DNA of 64,000 nt from Nannochloropsis oceanica (taxonomy: Eukaryota > Sar > Eustigmatophyceae > Eustigmatales > Monodopsidaceae). The translations under genes were made by a program, and so were the position numbers. The notes under the pieces were generated by a model. The model saw nothing but the letters and a program-made list of their open reading frames with translations, ran no database searches and had not been told where the DNA came from. The stretch lies in contig CP038120.1 in NCBI GenBank assembly GCA_004519485.1, forward strand, positions 124,501-188,500, written 5' to 3'. Positions 54,945-64,000 of this stretch are shown piece by piece. The first letter of the stretch is position 1, and each line of letters begins with the position of its first letter.

Positions 54945-56229
54945 GATTATGTTTGCCTGTTTGCTCCTCGGTCTACTTACTCCACAACCTCCTCTTCGAA
55001 TTAGAAAATGCTCGCCCTAGCTGTACGGGTCCTGATGCTGTTGTCGCTGTCGCTGCTGCTCCTGTTGGCCTTGCTTCTACTTTTTTTGCTTGGTGTCTTT
55101 TTTTCCCTCCTTACTCTGCTTGCATTCCGTGAGGCGGCGCCGGCGTTAGGAGGCCTGGCCATGTCCCAAAGCCCGTAACATCTTACAGCTGGTACTGCCG
55201 ATATTGCTACTGCTTGAGCGGCGGCAACTGCTCTTATTTAGGACAGAGAAGAAGAATAAGGCGACGACGATGACAACGACGATGACGACAAGGAGAAGAA
55301 ACCGGTGCCGATGAGAAGGGACGTGCCAGCACAGTTTAAAATGTCGTGCTCTGCTGCTTCTGGTGCTTCTCTTTTCGCTGTATGAGTGTAAATTGATATA
55401 TAAGTAAGCCTCGAGGACAACGACGACGACATCGGGCCTAAGAGAACGCAATCCACTCAGCTTTGCGGGCCGTGAGGGCGCGCTTGAGTGGGTGTCATGA
55501 TTGAGAGGGAGTGCCGAACTCCCATGCCCTTCCGTTCGTCTCTCAAGCAGTAAACCCGTGCTTCACTACGCTGTCGCCCTACGCAGGCCCCACCTATATT
55601 GTCAACCTTCGTCACTGACACCTTGTCTCCCGCCATACACACGTCCCCACGGACGACACTTCCTCCCAATCCCTTCCGTCCAGCGAGGCGGAGATTTAGG
55701 AGAAGTGTAAAGCGCTATCTCTGACGAAACTCACCTTATGAAAAGAGGAGAATTCACTTGTTACAACGCGCGCAGGTCTACAACATAGGCCCGAAGGCCT
55801 AGGGGTGGGACAGAGGAGGAGAAAGTGGAAGTGAGGGACGATGTGGAACGAACGATTGACAAGGAGAGGAATGGAGAAGAATTTTCACTGAAGACATCCA
55901 AGATAAAAACAGAAACAATAGTTCAAAGGGAGAGATCAACTGTGGTGTAGAGCTTCGAAACACCAATGCCCTACACAACCTAAGTATATGCCACGGCATA
56001 AATGGCCACCGCATAAGCTTTTGATGCCGGTGCGGAGGGCTTGCCCGCCCGCCACCCAGAACATCCAGGGTGATGATGGAATGGCCGTTACCACCCCCAA
56101 GAGACAGCTCTCCTTGAACACTTCCAACTCTTCCACGCCAAACGCGGATCTGAGCCCTTTGCAGACTACATGCTTGGTAGGCCAGCGACCGTAATGACAG
56201 ACGCCCGTGACCCGCTCAACCTAATACTG
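54945..56229. other. Upstream region of the WNK gene, no gene recognised
   Basis: Short frames on both strands (up to about 100 codons) show no families; GAC/ACG-rich triplet stretches (near 55262-55290 and 55420-55430) cause them. The left half should contain the WNK promoter and 5' leader. Confidence 0.5.
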
Positions 56230-56650
56230 TATACTGTACTGGACTTTGATGGTGGAGTTACACAAGCTCATCTCTTTGGAAAAGCGGGGGGGGAAAGCCC
56301 TACGATCTGGGATTAGACGCTGGCGCAAGTGGACGCGAAGCTGGCAGAGGTGCGGACCCTCCTCAAGGCGGAGGGCAACATGCATGGCGTGCGCTTGTCT
56401 TTTTTCCTGGATGTGGTGTGAGAGAGTAAGGCGGCTCTTGCCAAGTACTACTCCGCCCGCGGGCAGCACAAGCCGTGCAAGTCCAAGCTGAGGCGGAACG
56501 GCAAGGGCAGGCGTGGAGCTTGGAGGGGCTAGCACAGCGGCAGCGGTGGAAGTGGCGGAGGTAGAAGATGATGGAGAAGAAGAAGAAGGGGAGGAAGATG
56601 AGGAAGCGGAGGGGGAGGACGAGGAGGAGGGAGGGTCAGGTGCTTAACGG
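56230..56650 (+). pseudogene. Broken protein-coding remnant, unknown family
   Basis: In one plus-strand frame pieces such as TLAQVDAKLAEVRTLLKAEG, NMHGVRLSFFLDVV and ESKAALAKYYSARGQHKPCK read like a helical, basic protein, but the frame is interrupted two or three times within about 300 bp. It is followed by an Arg/Gly/Glu-rich purine tract. It may be a decayed gene or transposon piece. No family recognised. Confidence 0.4.
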
Positions 56651-57141
56651 GGGAAGCGGCGGTCGAATGGGGGGGGGGGGAAGTTTCGGCCAGCAAGCGG
56701 CGCTAACAAAAATAGAGTGGGCAAAGCAATGATAACGTAGAAATTTAAAAAGCAAATCAATAGCATCCTTTATCCCATCACAAATCGATATTTATGGCTA
56801 AGTGTAAATTAACGATGCTGGAACTTGAAGGGGGCGGATCGGTCAGCCATATGAGAAGCTGCCATAAAGAGGACTCCCCTTGGTCCCTATGATCCCCCCC
56901 CCTCTTTTTTTACACACTCACTCTATTTCACAACACATTCGTCCCCTTCTCTTCTCGTTCTCTCCCTTACAACATGACTTTGTCTTCCTTTCTCTACGCC
57001 CACACTGCCTCCCTCCCTTTTATCCCTCCCCCTCTCGCCCCTATCAAAGAGTAGAAATAGGCGATGAAGGAGGTAACTCTACCACACCCACATATGGATA
57101 ATTTAACAAACTTCCTACCGGGAGAGCGGATATCCCGAGAT

Positions 57142-57362
57142 TTGGCAGTGTGTACATCGAGATTTGGATCGAAGAAAATTGGGACGAAAAGTCAGTCTCG
57201 AACCGCGGCCCAAGGGAGTGTGAATCGAAATTTTGGACCCAAGAAAGTGATGTTGGGACACAAGTCTCGAATCCCCGCCCAAATGAAAGGGGGAGTGTGT
57301 GGCAATTCGGGCCGAAGGATATGGCTTCGGGACACAAGTCTTAATTCGCGGCCTAAAATTAA
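57142..57362 (+). repeat. Three degenerate tandem repeats, about 74 bp
   Basis: Three copies share the order GGnAGTGTG, ATTTTGGACC(G)AAG, TTGGGACACAAGTCTCGAAT and CCGCGGCCCAAA, starting near 57142, 57213 and 57288. Identity between copies is moderate with small indels. It lies at the left edge of the accessory island. Confidence 0.7.
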
Positions 57363-57525
57363 TTAGAAATTACTTGGGAACGCCAAATACACAACACGGA
57401 GGTAAAAGACATACCAAGTCACGTGGTGAAATATGTAGACCTGATTCTTTTTTATCTTTTGTGCGACAGGTGAAGTGGCGGGGTGGTGCTTGGGAAAAAC
57501 ACAAAGGTGAAAATCGTAAATATTT

Positions 57526-57607
57526 TGGTATGTGCCCGTTGCAGGGCACATACCATGTGTTGGAGATATACCAAAAGGTACACCTGGCAATGATTAATTG
57601 CCAGGTG
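57526..57607. repeat. Two adjacent perfect hairpins
   Basis: Hairpin 1: TGGTATGTGCCC, loop GTTGCA, GGGCACATACCA (57526-57555). Hairpin 2: CACCTGGCAAT, loop GATTA, ATTGCCAGGTG (57581-57607). Both stems are perfect. The core TTGCCAGGTG of hairpin 2 recurs once more near 58172. Candidates are a structured RNA, element ends or a terminator. Confidence 0.85.
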
Positions 57608-57871
57608 ATCATTTTTGCATGATAGCAACTATAAAATTGGACACAGAAGAAGGTATCCTGCTTTTCTGGCCGCACATTCTCATGATCCCTTGGGGAGAAC
57701 GGAAAGGCCAGGCTCGAAGTTGTCGGATCTTTCGGTGATTCCAGCGCGTGCGTGCATCTGCTTTTCCGTTGGGTGGTATGTGCGCCCTCGGCAAGGCAGG
57801 CGCTACCCGAAAGTCCTAGAAAGGAACGTCCCGTCGTCTTTTGAGTCAACAACCCACGTATACGGTCTTGG

Positions 57872-57940
57872 ATGACAGCCAAGCAGAAACAAAGCATATA
57901 TACACGGCCGTGGATGAAAGCCAAGCAGAAACAAAGCATG
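57872..57940 (+). repeat. 42-bp tandem duplication
   Basis: GATGACAGCCAAGCAGAAAC..AAAGCAT is repeated 42 bp later as GATGAAAGCCAAGCAGAAAC..AAAGCAT, about 28 bp conserved per copy. Confidence 0.8.
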
Positions 57941-58217
57941 GTATGAAATCTGGCCTGTGCGTCAGATAATGTGAGCATATCCCGCCCCAGATCCGAACGA
58001 ATCGCCGAGCTGCCCCCAAGGAAAGTGCATTCGTTGACTCTTCTTCTCTTCTTCTACCAAAAAATAGTTTTTTGTTATGTTCTGGGGCGAGGCATGCGTA
58101 TTTGGGCATTGGCTTCAGGCTAGTCCGGCCAGTTGTTACATGTTGGACAAAAAATCCTACACTACCATGATGGTAGATTGCCAGGTGCAGTAGAATGTTT
58201 TCCCCTCCTCCCAAGAA

Positions 58218-58505
58218 CCGAGGCAAGCGTGCGTGGCACGCGGATGTTTTGTTTACTGCCGCCGCACCCACCTATCCCCCCCCCCCTCCGTTCCCTCCTT
58301 CCTACCCACCCATGCGCCACACACCACACACCCACAGCTGATTCCCCCGCGCGTCGGCCTGGAGGTGAACGACAGTATCGTGGCCACACCAAAAGGAGGG
58401 GAGGGCGCCGAGGCAGGCGTGCGTGGCACGTAGCTGTTTTGTTTACTGCCGCCGCACCCACCTATCCCCCCCCCCCCCCTTCCATTCCCTCCTTCCTGCC
58501 CACCC
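58218..58505 (+). repeat. Direct repeat of about 95 bp, 190 bp apart
   Basis: Segments beginning CCGAGGCAAGCGTGCGTGGC (58218) and CCGAGGCAGGCGTGCGTGGC (58408) run in parallel through TGTTTTGTTTACTGCCGCCG, a poly-C tract and CCCTCCTTCC. They precede the Fanzor1-like ORF. Confidence 0.85.
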
Positions 58506-58627
58506 ACTCACCGCGACTGCAACTTACATGTTGCCATTATGCCAAGGACAACACCACACCCTCCATTAGAGCCGTCAAACTTCCTCTCTATTCCCCCCCT
58601 TCCCCCCCCCTTCCTCAAAATACAGAA

Positions 58628-59785
58628 ATGTCCCCGTCAACCGAGACTGCGAAAGCCACACGACCGGATGTGGCCGCGCGGAAGGAGCTGCAGAAAACAC
58701 TGGAGATGCAATGTGTAAAGTGTTGTCTGTCAAAGCGACTGGCGCCAGGTTGGCATCCGACAGTGAAAACTGTCCTGCTTGAAACCCTGGAGGGACAGAT
58801 TCGGAGCACGTCCGAGATTGTCGTACGAGGATCACTCCTGGTGAATGAGGTGTTGCATTGGTACCTCAGTCGTCCAGTTGAGGAACAGGTGGCTCTTCCG
58901 AAGCTGGATCAAAGCTTTGTCACCGCCTGCTTCACTCGTGGGCTGGATGTTCGACCCGGCCGAGCGTGGAACGAGGGATACCGCGGGGTCATCGAGGGGG
59001 TGTTTCAGGATAAATTTACCAATTATCCGATCATCCACCGTAGCCCGGGCGACTACCAATGCATCACCATGGCGGCACAGCTATACGTCACAAATATAGC
59101 AGCGTCGACATGGACCTCGTTTGTGGGGAGACAACTCGATTACATGCGATTCTGGCTAAGAGAGCATGGATTCGAGTCCCCGTACGTTTCGGCAAAGCGA
59201 GTCCAATGCCTCATCAATGGCTGGATTGGACCACGCACCGACATCCAGGCGGGCGCTGGAGGAGGAGGAGGAGGAGGAGGAGGAGGGGGAGGAGGAGGAG
59301 GAGGAAGAGGGGGAAGGGCAGGTGGTGGAGGGGCAGGTGGTGGTGGCCCTATGTGGCAGATCCCGGATGATGTCCAGGCCTTTATCAACGAGGAACGGCG
59401 GCTTCTTAGGCTGGAGGGTTCCGCCCGTTTGGTCGTGAATGAAAAGACCCCAGTGGAAGGGCTCCTCCTCCCGTATCTGTACCACATTTTGTACCAGTAC
59501 CACCAAAAGCATCTGGCGGTACGGGCGGTACAAGAAGGGATGAGGGACAACCCTGGGTTGCAGGCCGAGCACGGAGGGAATCCTGGCTATCGGGCGTTAA
59601 CTATCGCTCCAATCTGCAGTATCAAGCGTGATTTCATGACGCTCGATACCAGAGCTCTTGATGATCTGCTTAAGAACGTGGTGCGGCGCAGACCCACCGC
59701 GATGACCATGGAGGCATGGAGCGAAGCACGCCCCGATTGGTTGAGGCGACCACTCCTCCTCAGATGTCTTACCCGAATCTGGTGA
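58628..59785 (+). CDS. Fanzor1-like (TnpB-related) N-terminal protein, truncated
   Basis: A 385-aa frame starts MSPSTETAKATRPDVAARKE just after an intron-like acceptor (AATACAG). The frame is open further upstream but there it runs through poly-C repeats. By memory of the family, the order resembles the N-terminal region of Fanzor1 transposon proteins: a TSEIVVRGSLLVNEVLHWYL helix, ALPKLDQSFVTACF, a helix MAAQLYVTNIAASTWTSFVG, VQCLINGW, then ALTIAPICSIKRDFMTLDTR followed by ALDDLLKNV, similar to the FNLLP..RR..I.IDT..L segment of that family. A Gly run of about 35 residues (GGA/GGC repeat) sits in the middle. The frame ends before any RuvC-like nuclease or zinc finger, so it is a fragment or a domesticated N-terminal module. 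No database check was possible; the family is an inference. Confidence 0.45.
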   Translation: MSPSTETAKATRPDVAARKELQKTLEMQCVKCCLSKRLAPGWHPTVKTVLLETLEGQIRSTSEIVVRGSLLVNEVLHWYLSRPVEEQVALPKLDQSFVTACFTRGLDVRPGRAWNEGYRGVIEGVFQDKFTNYPIIHRSPGDYQCITMAAQLYVTNIAASTWTSFVGRQLDYMRFWLREHGFESPYVSAKRVQCLINGWIGPRTDIQAGAGGGGGGGGGGGGGGGGRGGRAGGGGAGGGGPMWQIPDDVQAFINEERRLLRLEGSARLVVNEKTPVEGLLLPYLYHILYQYHQKHLAVRAVQEGMRDNPGLQAEHGGNPGYRALTIAPICSIKRDFMTLDTRALDDLLKNVVRRRPTAMTMEAWSEARPDWLRRPLLLRCLTRIW

Positions 59786-59936
59786 CTGCCCTCCGGTATA
59801 GGGTGATAGGCACCGGGTGGTCCCTGCCGGCGCTTGAACCCCATGGGGCACGCCGCCGTCCAGTGATTCCCCGGAGAAGAGAAGGTATACCTCTCAGCAG
59901 ACAGGCTGGGGAAGGACGAAAACGAAGGTGCTTACC

Positions 59937-60100
59937 CCACTGAGCTCTTAAACTCCATGAACCCGCCCGGCTTCGCCCCGCACCAACTACGGCTGAAAGT
60001 GGGCATACCTATCATCCTGTTGCGGAACATAAACCCGGCACCAGGCCTCGCCAATGAAACACTTTTACTCATCGTGCATCTTTCCCTTCAAAGTCTCCTG
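59937..60100 (+). mobile_element. Helitron-type Pif1 helicase fragment
   Basis: A short frame reads PTELLNSMNPPGFAPHQLRL, then KVGIPIILLRNINPAPGLAN and ETLLLI. This is the conserved late segment of Pif1/Helitron helicases (LNS..P.G.PPH.L.LK.G.P..LLRN..P..GL.N.T). Nothing before or after belongs to the helicase, so this is a small leftover. A host Pif1 fragment is the alternative. Confidence 0.7.
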
Positions 60101-62300
60101 CCCGCGCGTGCTGCCCAGAAGCCAAGCTTTTTGACATGCTGCAATCGTCAGGCGTCAACCCAGAACCCTCAAGTGCGGGGGCAAGCAAAACCAGAGCTGT
60201 CTTCTGACAGCCATATGGAACTCAATCCTCTGCTTGCCCTTATTTTTAGCACTCTTATTGTTGTTATTATTATTATCATATTGACGTGCGCTTCTATATC
60301 GTCTTCCTGTTCTTTAATCTCCCATTTCCTTTTGTGCATGTTTCCCCCCGCGCTGTTTTCATTATTTTTTTCGCTGCTTTTGTTCGCAAAGAAGGGAAAG
60401 GGGAAAAGATGGAGGAGGGATAGGGCCCGAAGGAGGACCCTGACACAGGAGAGGCGGTGCCCGAGCAAGACACCGCCGAGGAAGAAGAGAACAAGTAGAA
60501 TGAGGAGACAAGGGGAAAGCAGGGGCGGTAGTGACGGCGGAGATTGTCGCCTCACCGTCCCCTCCTGCCAGCCGGTGCACCCATCATGAGCTTACGGCCC
60601 GGGAAGGAGAACGATGATGGAGAAGAAGACAACGTAGTAGCAGCGACTCATACTAGGTTGCGAGCGACGTATTTATACTTGAGCTCAGAGGGAGATCTCT
60701 TCCGTCCAGCAACGCCATCCCGGTGGAAGACCGTCAGGACCGTTCCGCGCTTGATCTTTTCTCATTGTGAAACGTCCCTGTTAAGTGCCCCCATACCCAG
60801 CAGGTCTACTAGAGGATAAAGATCACTCAAAACTTGACCATGCTGCGAATTGAGCGGCGAGCTAAAACTCCGGTAGAAGAGAGCATAGGCTGCGGGCCAG
60901 GTTCAACCCAGCACGGCGAGAAAGAGGAGAACGTGGAAAAAAAAGGGACGAATGAGAGGATGGATGCAGTGGCAGCAGGACAGCAGCCTTTCTACCCTCA
61001 CTCCCGGCCAACGAACCCATCATAAACGCTCAGACCGAGGAGGAGTGCGATCAAAAGGGCAAATATAGAGTGAGATAGGCCTCGTAGCGGGCGACAATCT
61101 CGGGCGTATGCTGAGGAAAAAGAGTTTTACCCCGGTGGAATACGGCTATTAGTGTCGCTTGTTCTTGATCGTAACTCCAGTGTGTGTGTTTCCGAGAGAA
61201 GGTCCCTCGCCTCCACATCCTTTGGACGGAGAGATCCGATTGGGCTTTAGTAGGTATAATTCCCGGCATATTGTCGGGTAAGTGGCGGACATGAGAATGG
61301 AGGGATCGATACAGGTAGACAGCTATCATCGCATCAACGGGTTTGGGAGCTAGGGGCTGCAGAAGGCTGGCAGAGCCATGCTGTCCATTCGCCGAGTCGA
61401 CCAGCAGCAAACGATCCCAAGGGCTCGTCATGGCCCTCCTTCAGACAGGCATTTCCCGGCTGAGCGGAAGGTGCCGGTAGCGAGAGAATGAGACCCCAAA
61501 TGCCTTCCAAGTAGGGTGGTGAGGCAGGCCGGATGTCACAGCGTCCTGTGTGGTGCATGAACGGCTAGTGTTTCAGAAGGCGTCTTGCACTTTGCGGCCC
61601 GGCACAAGTCTTAGATAGCGTGGTTAATCCTGGCTGCTGACTCGTGTCCCTCAACAAATTAGTATCCTTTCGTGTAGTACAGAGTTGCTTCAATCGGTAA
61701 TAGTTTGCACTTGCCAGAATTTCCATTTGCCTCGGGAAGGTCCACACTTCACACTTCACTTTATTAAGGGGAGGAGAGAGCTAATGGTCTTCCTGTTGGG
61801 ATGGAGACGCAGTGTGAGTTTCATCTCCTTTTATACACTGTGACTGTCGTAATATTCGTTTGCAACATGTTTCGTAGCTCTCACCGGCTCTATGAAATTA
61901 GAGGCATCCATCATGCCGCACGTCCTGTCGGTTCTCTCGGCGCTTACTTCCGCGATTAGTGCGAGAGTTTTGATTTAAAAGAGCGAATTCTTCTAATGGA
62001 CACACAGAGAGCCAGAGATCATAATACGGCTTCCCGCATGTGTTGTCTCATGCCATATGTAAAAAAATCTGTCAGTGTACATTGTGCTTCGTGCTATGCG
62101 CCGCGTGCCCTTTGGCCATTGTCTAGCACATACATACAATAGAACTGCGTTACCCGACCGTTTCCCCGTTACGCCGCGGGCCGCGGCTTTATCCCGACGG
62201 CCGGTCGTCGTCGTCACACATGTCATCCACCCAACGCCAGAGATCTCAACTACTCATTATTGACACCCACCCACTTTTTTGCCCATCTTCATCAAAAGGC
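60101..62300. other. Accessory stretch, two doubtful ORFs
   Basis: Contains a plus-strand frame at 60586-60819 (MSLRPGKENDDGEEDNVVAA) and a minus-strand frame at 61431-61051 (126 codons; AMIAVYLYRSLHSHVRHLPD, MWRRGTFSRKHTHWSYDQEQ, PEIVARYEAYLTLYLPF), the latter with protein-like composition but no family I recognise. The remainder shows no repeat or gene. The last part should hold the promoter of the FAD-oxidase gene. Confidence 0.4.
61051..61431 (-). CDS. Unrecognised 126-aa frame, possible remnant
   Basis: The frame starts MTSPWDRLLLVDSANGQHGS and is balanced in composition, with paired Tyr/Arg/His segments and an ending VARYEAYLTLYLPF. It sits in the island with transposon fragments and may be a piece of a mobile element or a short orphan gene. 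Confidence 0.3.
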   Translation of the reverse strand: MTSPWDRLLLVDSANGQHGSASLLQPLAPKPVDAMIAVYLYRSLHSHVRHLPDNMPGIIPTKAQSDLSVQRMWRRGTFSRKHTHWSYDQEQATLIAVFHRGKTLFPQHTPEIVARYEAYLTLYLPF

Positions 62301-63977
62301 ATGGGAGTCTTCTGGAAAGTACTGGTGGTGATCTCCTTACTAGCGAGCGCGTCGGGATCTTCTCTGCGATCAGCCAAGAACGAGGCGTTGAGCGGCGATG
62401 CTCCCGTGCAAGTAGGTGTGGATGCTACCAGTGGAGTAGCCACCCTGCTTTCTCCTGAGGAACAAGAAGCTTCCGTGGGTTCCTTCTTTAAAATGGAGGA
62501 TGCTGCCAATGAGAAATTAATTTTGGTGGACGACTCCGAGCTGGTGTTTGGCAAGGACCCCAACGACCCGACCCTTACCAACTGGGCTGATAATAATAAG
62601 GCATTTGGCCTGCGCAAGCATCACCCTAAAACTTACGACGAGGTCGCGGCCTTGGTTCACCAGAAGTCCGCTGAAGGGGCCAAGCTCCGCCCCATGGGGA
62701 TGGTGCACTCATGGTCAAACTTGCTGCCCGACGACAACACGGACGTGGTTTTCTTGGACAATTTTAAGCTTATCACCCAAAGCCCTAACGACTACAGTAT
62801 CGTCACCGTCCAGGCTGGTGTGCTGCAGAGCGAGCTGGCTGATTGGGCAGACAGCCCTGCGCGTGGGATCGGGCGATTCTCCTATTTGTATCAGGTGTGT
62901 TACCCCCCCTCGCCTCCCTCTTTTCCCCTGCTCTCCTTTTTCACTACATTCTTCCCTCCGAGGCAAGGAAATCACATTTGTTGGTCGTATCATAGATTTC
63001 GCTCTTCATCATTTTAGGTAGATCTGGTGAATATAATGTCTACGAACTCACTCTTCCCTCTCTCCTTCTCCTTCTCGCTTCCCCTCTCCCTTCTTTCTCT
63101 CACTCGCTGACTCTCAGAACACCTTAGTACAGCCCATTTCCTTCGTAGGCGCCTGTCAGACAGCCTCGCATGGCTCTGGATTCCTGCCCCCTACCCCAGA
63201 CTACATCATGGCCATGACGATTGTTGACGGGAATGGGGAGATCAAGTACTTTGACCAGTCCCATCCTGACTTGAAGGTGATGGCAGCATGCCTTGGGATG
63301 TGCGGGATTGTTCTCGACGTGACTGTACGGTTCAACCCAGACACAAGCGCCAACAAGGTTACCCAGACTAAGATGCAGTACCAAGATTTGTTCCCCCCCC
63401 GCGGCGTGCCGATCTCTGAGAACTACAACCCGCTCAAGACCTTCATCGAGGGCCACGCCGGCGGCGCCATCAACTACTCCCCTTACAATAGCGCCCTGCT
63501 GCATTCCGGCAAGCTGGATGTGAATAAGGTGGAGGAGTACCACCAAAGTGATGGGGTCTGGACCCATGCAGTAGACACGCTGCCCGGGACATCCGTCTGT
63601 CCTGTGCGCACGGGCTTGCCGATTTGGGGGACCCAGCACGAGCCCTTTTATGACAAGGACTTGTTTGTGCCGGTAAAATTTGGTGGATTGGAGAGGGGTA
63701 AATCCTTATTCTTTGAAAATTCTTGTTTGAAATTTGGGAAATCGCATTCAGGTTTACTCTGTCACGTCTCTGCTTCCACCAGCAGCCAACTATTCCTACC
63801 ATTTGGTCCATTCATTCAATCCCCTCCCTCTTTCCCTCCTCCGCCCAACGCATGCAGGAGGACTGGATGATGAATGTTCCGGGCTCCCGCGTACATCGCT
63901 CCTTCATGGGCGACTGGCGCCTCAACACCAAGTGGGCCAACTACTCTCCCTTCATGGGGAAAGTCGTCAACAACCAG
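62301..63977 (+). CDS. FAD-linked sugar-lactone oxidase, 3' end outside window
   Basis: Exons 62301-62894, 63118-63672 and 63858-63977 join in phase 0 (donors GTGTGT, GTAAAA, GTATCT) and the gene continues past the edge. MGVFWKVLVVISLLASASGS is a signal peptide. The FAD-binding_4 fold is visible: KHHPKTYDEVAALVHQK, KLRPMGMVHSWSNLL (the VRAVGSGHSWS-type loop), NFKLITQSPNDYSIVTVQAG, FVGACQTASHGSGFLPPTPD (THGSG-type loop) and GMCGIVLDVTVRF. The order matches L-gulonolactone, D-arabinono-1,4-lactone and related aldonolactone oxidases, which make ascorbate or its analogue; the last exon's EDWMMNVPGSRVHRSFMGDW begins the substrate domain. The His that tethers FAD in some relatives is replaced here around GMVHSW, so cofactor attachment is open. 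A secreted or luminal location is implied. Confidence 0.85.
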
Positions 63978-64000
63978 GTATCTCGGATTGGTTCCCATCA

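Noticed and set aside
57232-57290. tRNA-like T-arm (TCTCGAATCCCCGCC)
   Set aside because: No matching acceptor, D or anticodon stems can be drawn; the box is part of the tandem repeat.
58133-58627. N-terminal 165 codons in frame with the Fanzor1-like ORF
   Set aside because: They run through two poly-C tracts and a duplicated block, read Pro/His/Arg noise and end at an acceptor-like CAG; the Met at 58628 is the better start.

Overview
The window is nuclear DNA of a gene-dense eukaryote, most likely a photosynthetic stramenopile microalga; a eustigmatophyte such as Nannochloropsis fits best. That placement is inference. It rests on short GT..AG introns (about 75-380 bp) with CCCTCCCTCC-type pyrimidine tracts before the acceptor, several long intronless genes, many Ser/Gln/Ala/Gly homopolymer runs, and two proteins whose N-termini look like heterokont plastid presequences (signal peptide followed by a Phe at the cleavage site).

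Layout. 0-9 kb: an unrecognised multi-exon gene running off the left edge (-), a Golgi-type GT-A glycosyltransferase (+) and a plastid-type DUF2358 protein (-) whose last intron carries an in-frame 78-bp minisatellite. 9.8-22.9 kb: an Afi1/DENN trafficking protein (+), a three-repeat MYB (-), a LENG1-like Cir_N protein (+) and an intronless leucine-rich-repeat protein (-). 24-36 kb: a secreted or plastid class 3 lipase (-) divergent from the intronless 1672-aa DNA polymerase alpha catalytic subunit (+), a stand-alone PARP-type zinc-finger protein (+) and a phytanoyl-CoA dioxygenase family enzyme (-). 37-42 kb: eIF4A (-) and a Ser/Thr kinase (+).

43.9-46.2 kb holds a 2.2-kb PIF/Harbinger-like DNA transposon with 17-bp terminal inverted repeats, subterminal CTTAAATAG boxes and an internal 224-bp palindrome that has replaced the 3' half of its transposase. 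46.6-55 kb: a small membrane protein (+), an unresolved interval with open frames on both strands, WDR12/YTM1 (+) and a 1318-aa WNK kinase with an OSR1_C domain (-).

55-62 kb is an accessory island: a broken gene, degenerate tandem repeats, paired perfect hairpins, duplications, a 385-aa protein whose N-terminal architecture resembles Fanzor1 (eukaryotic TnpB-like) proteins but ends before a nuclease domain, and a Helitron-type Pif1 helicase fragment. The right edge cuts a secreted FAD-linked sugar-lactone oxidase. Apart from the divergent lipase/POLA1 and DUF2358/Afi1 pairs there is no obvious functional clustering. The core genes serve replication, translation initiation, 60S ribosome assembly, trafficking, transcription and signalling.
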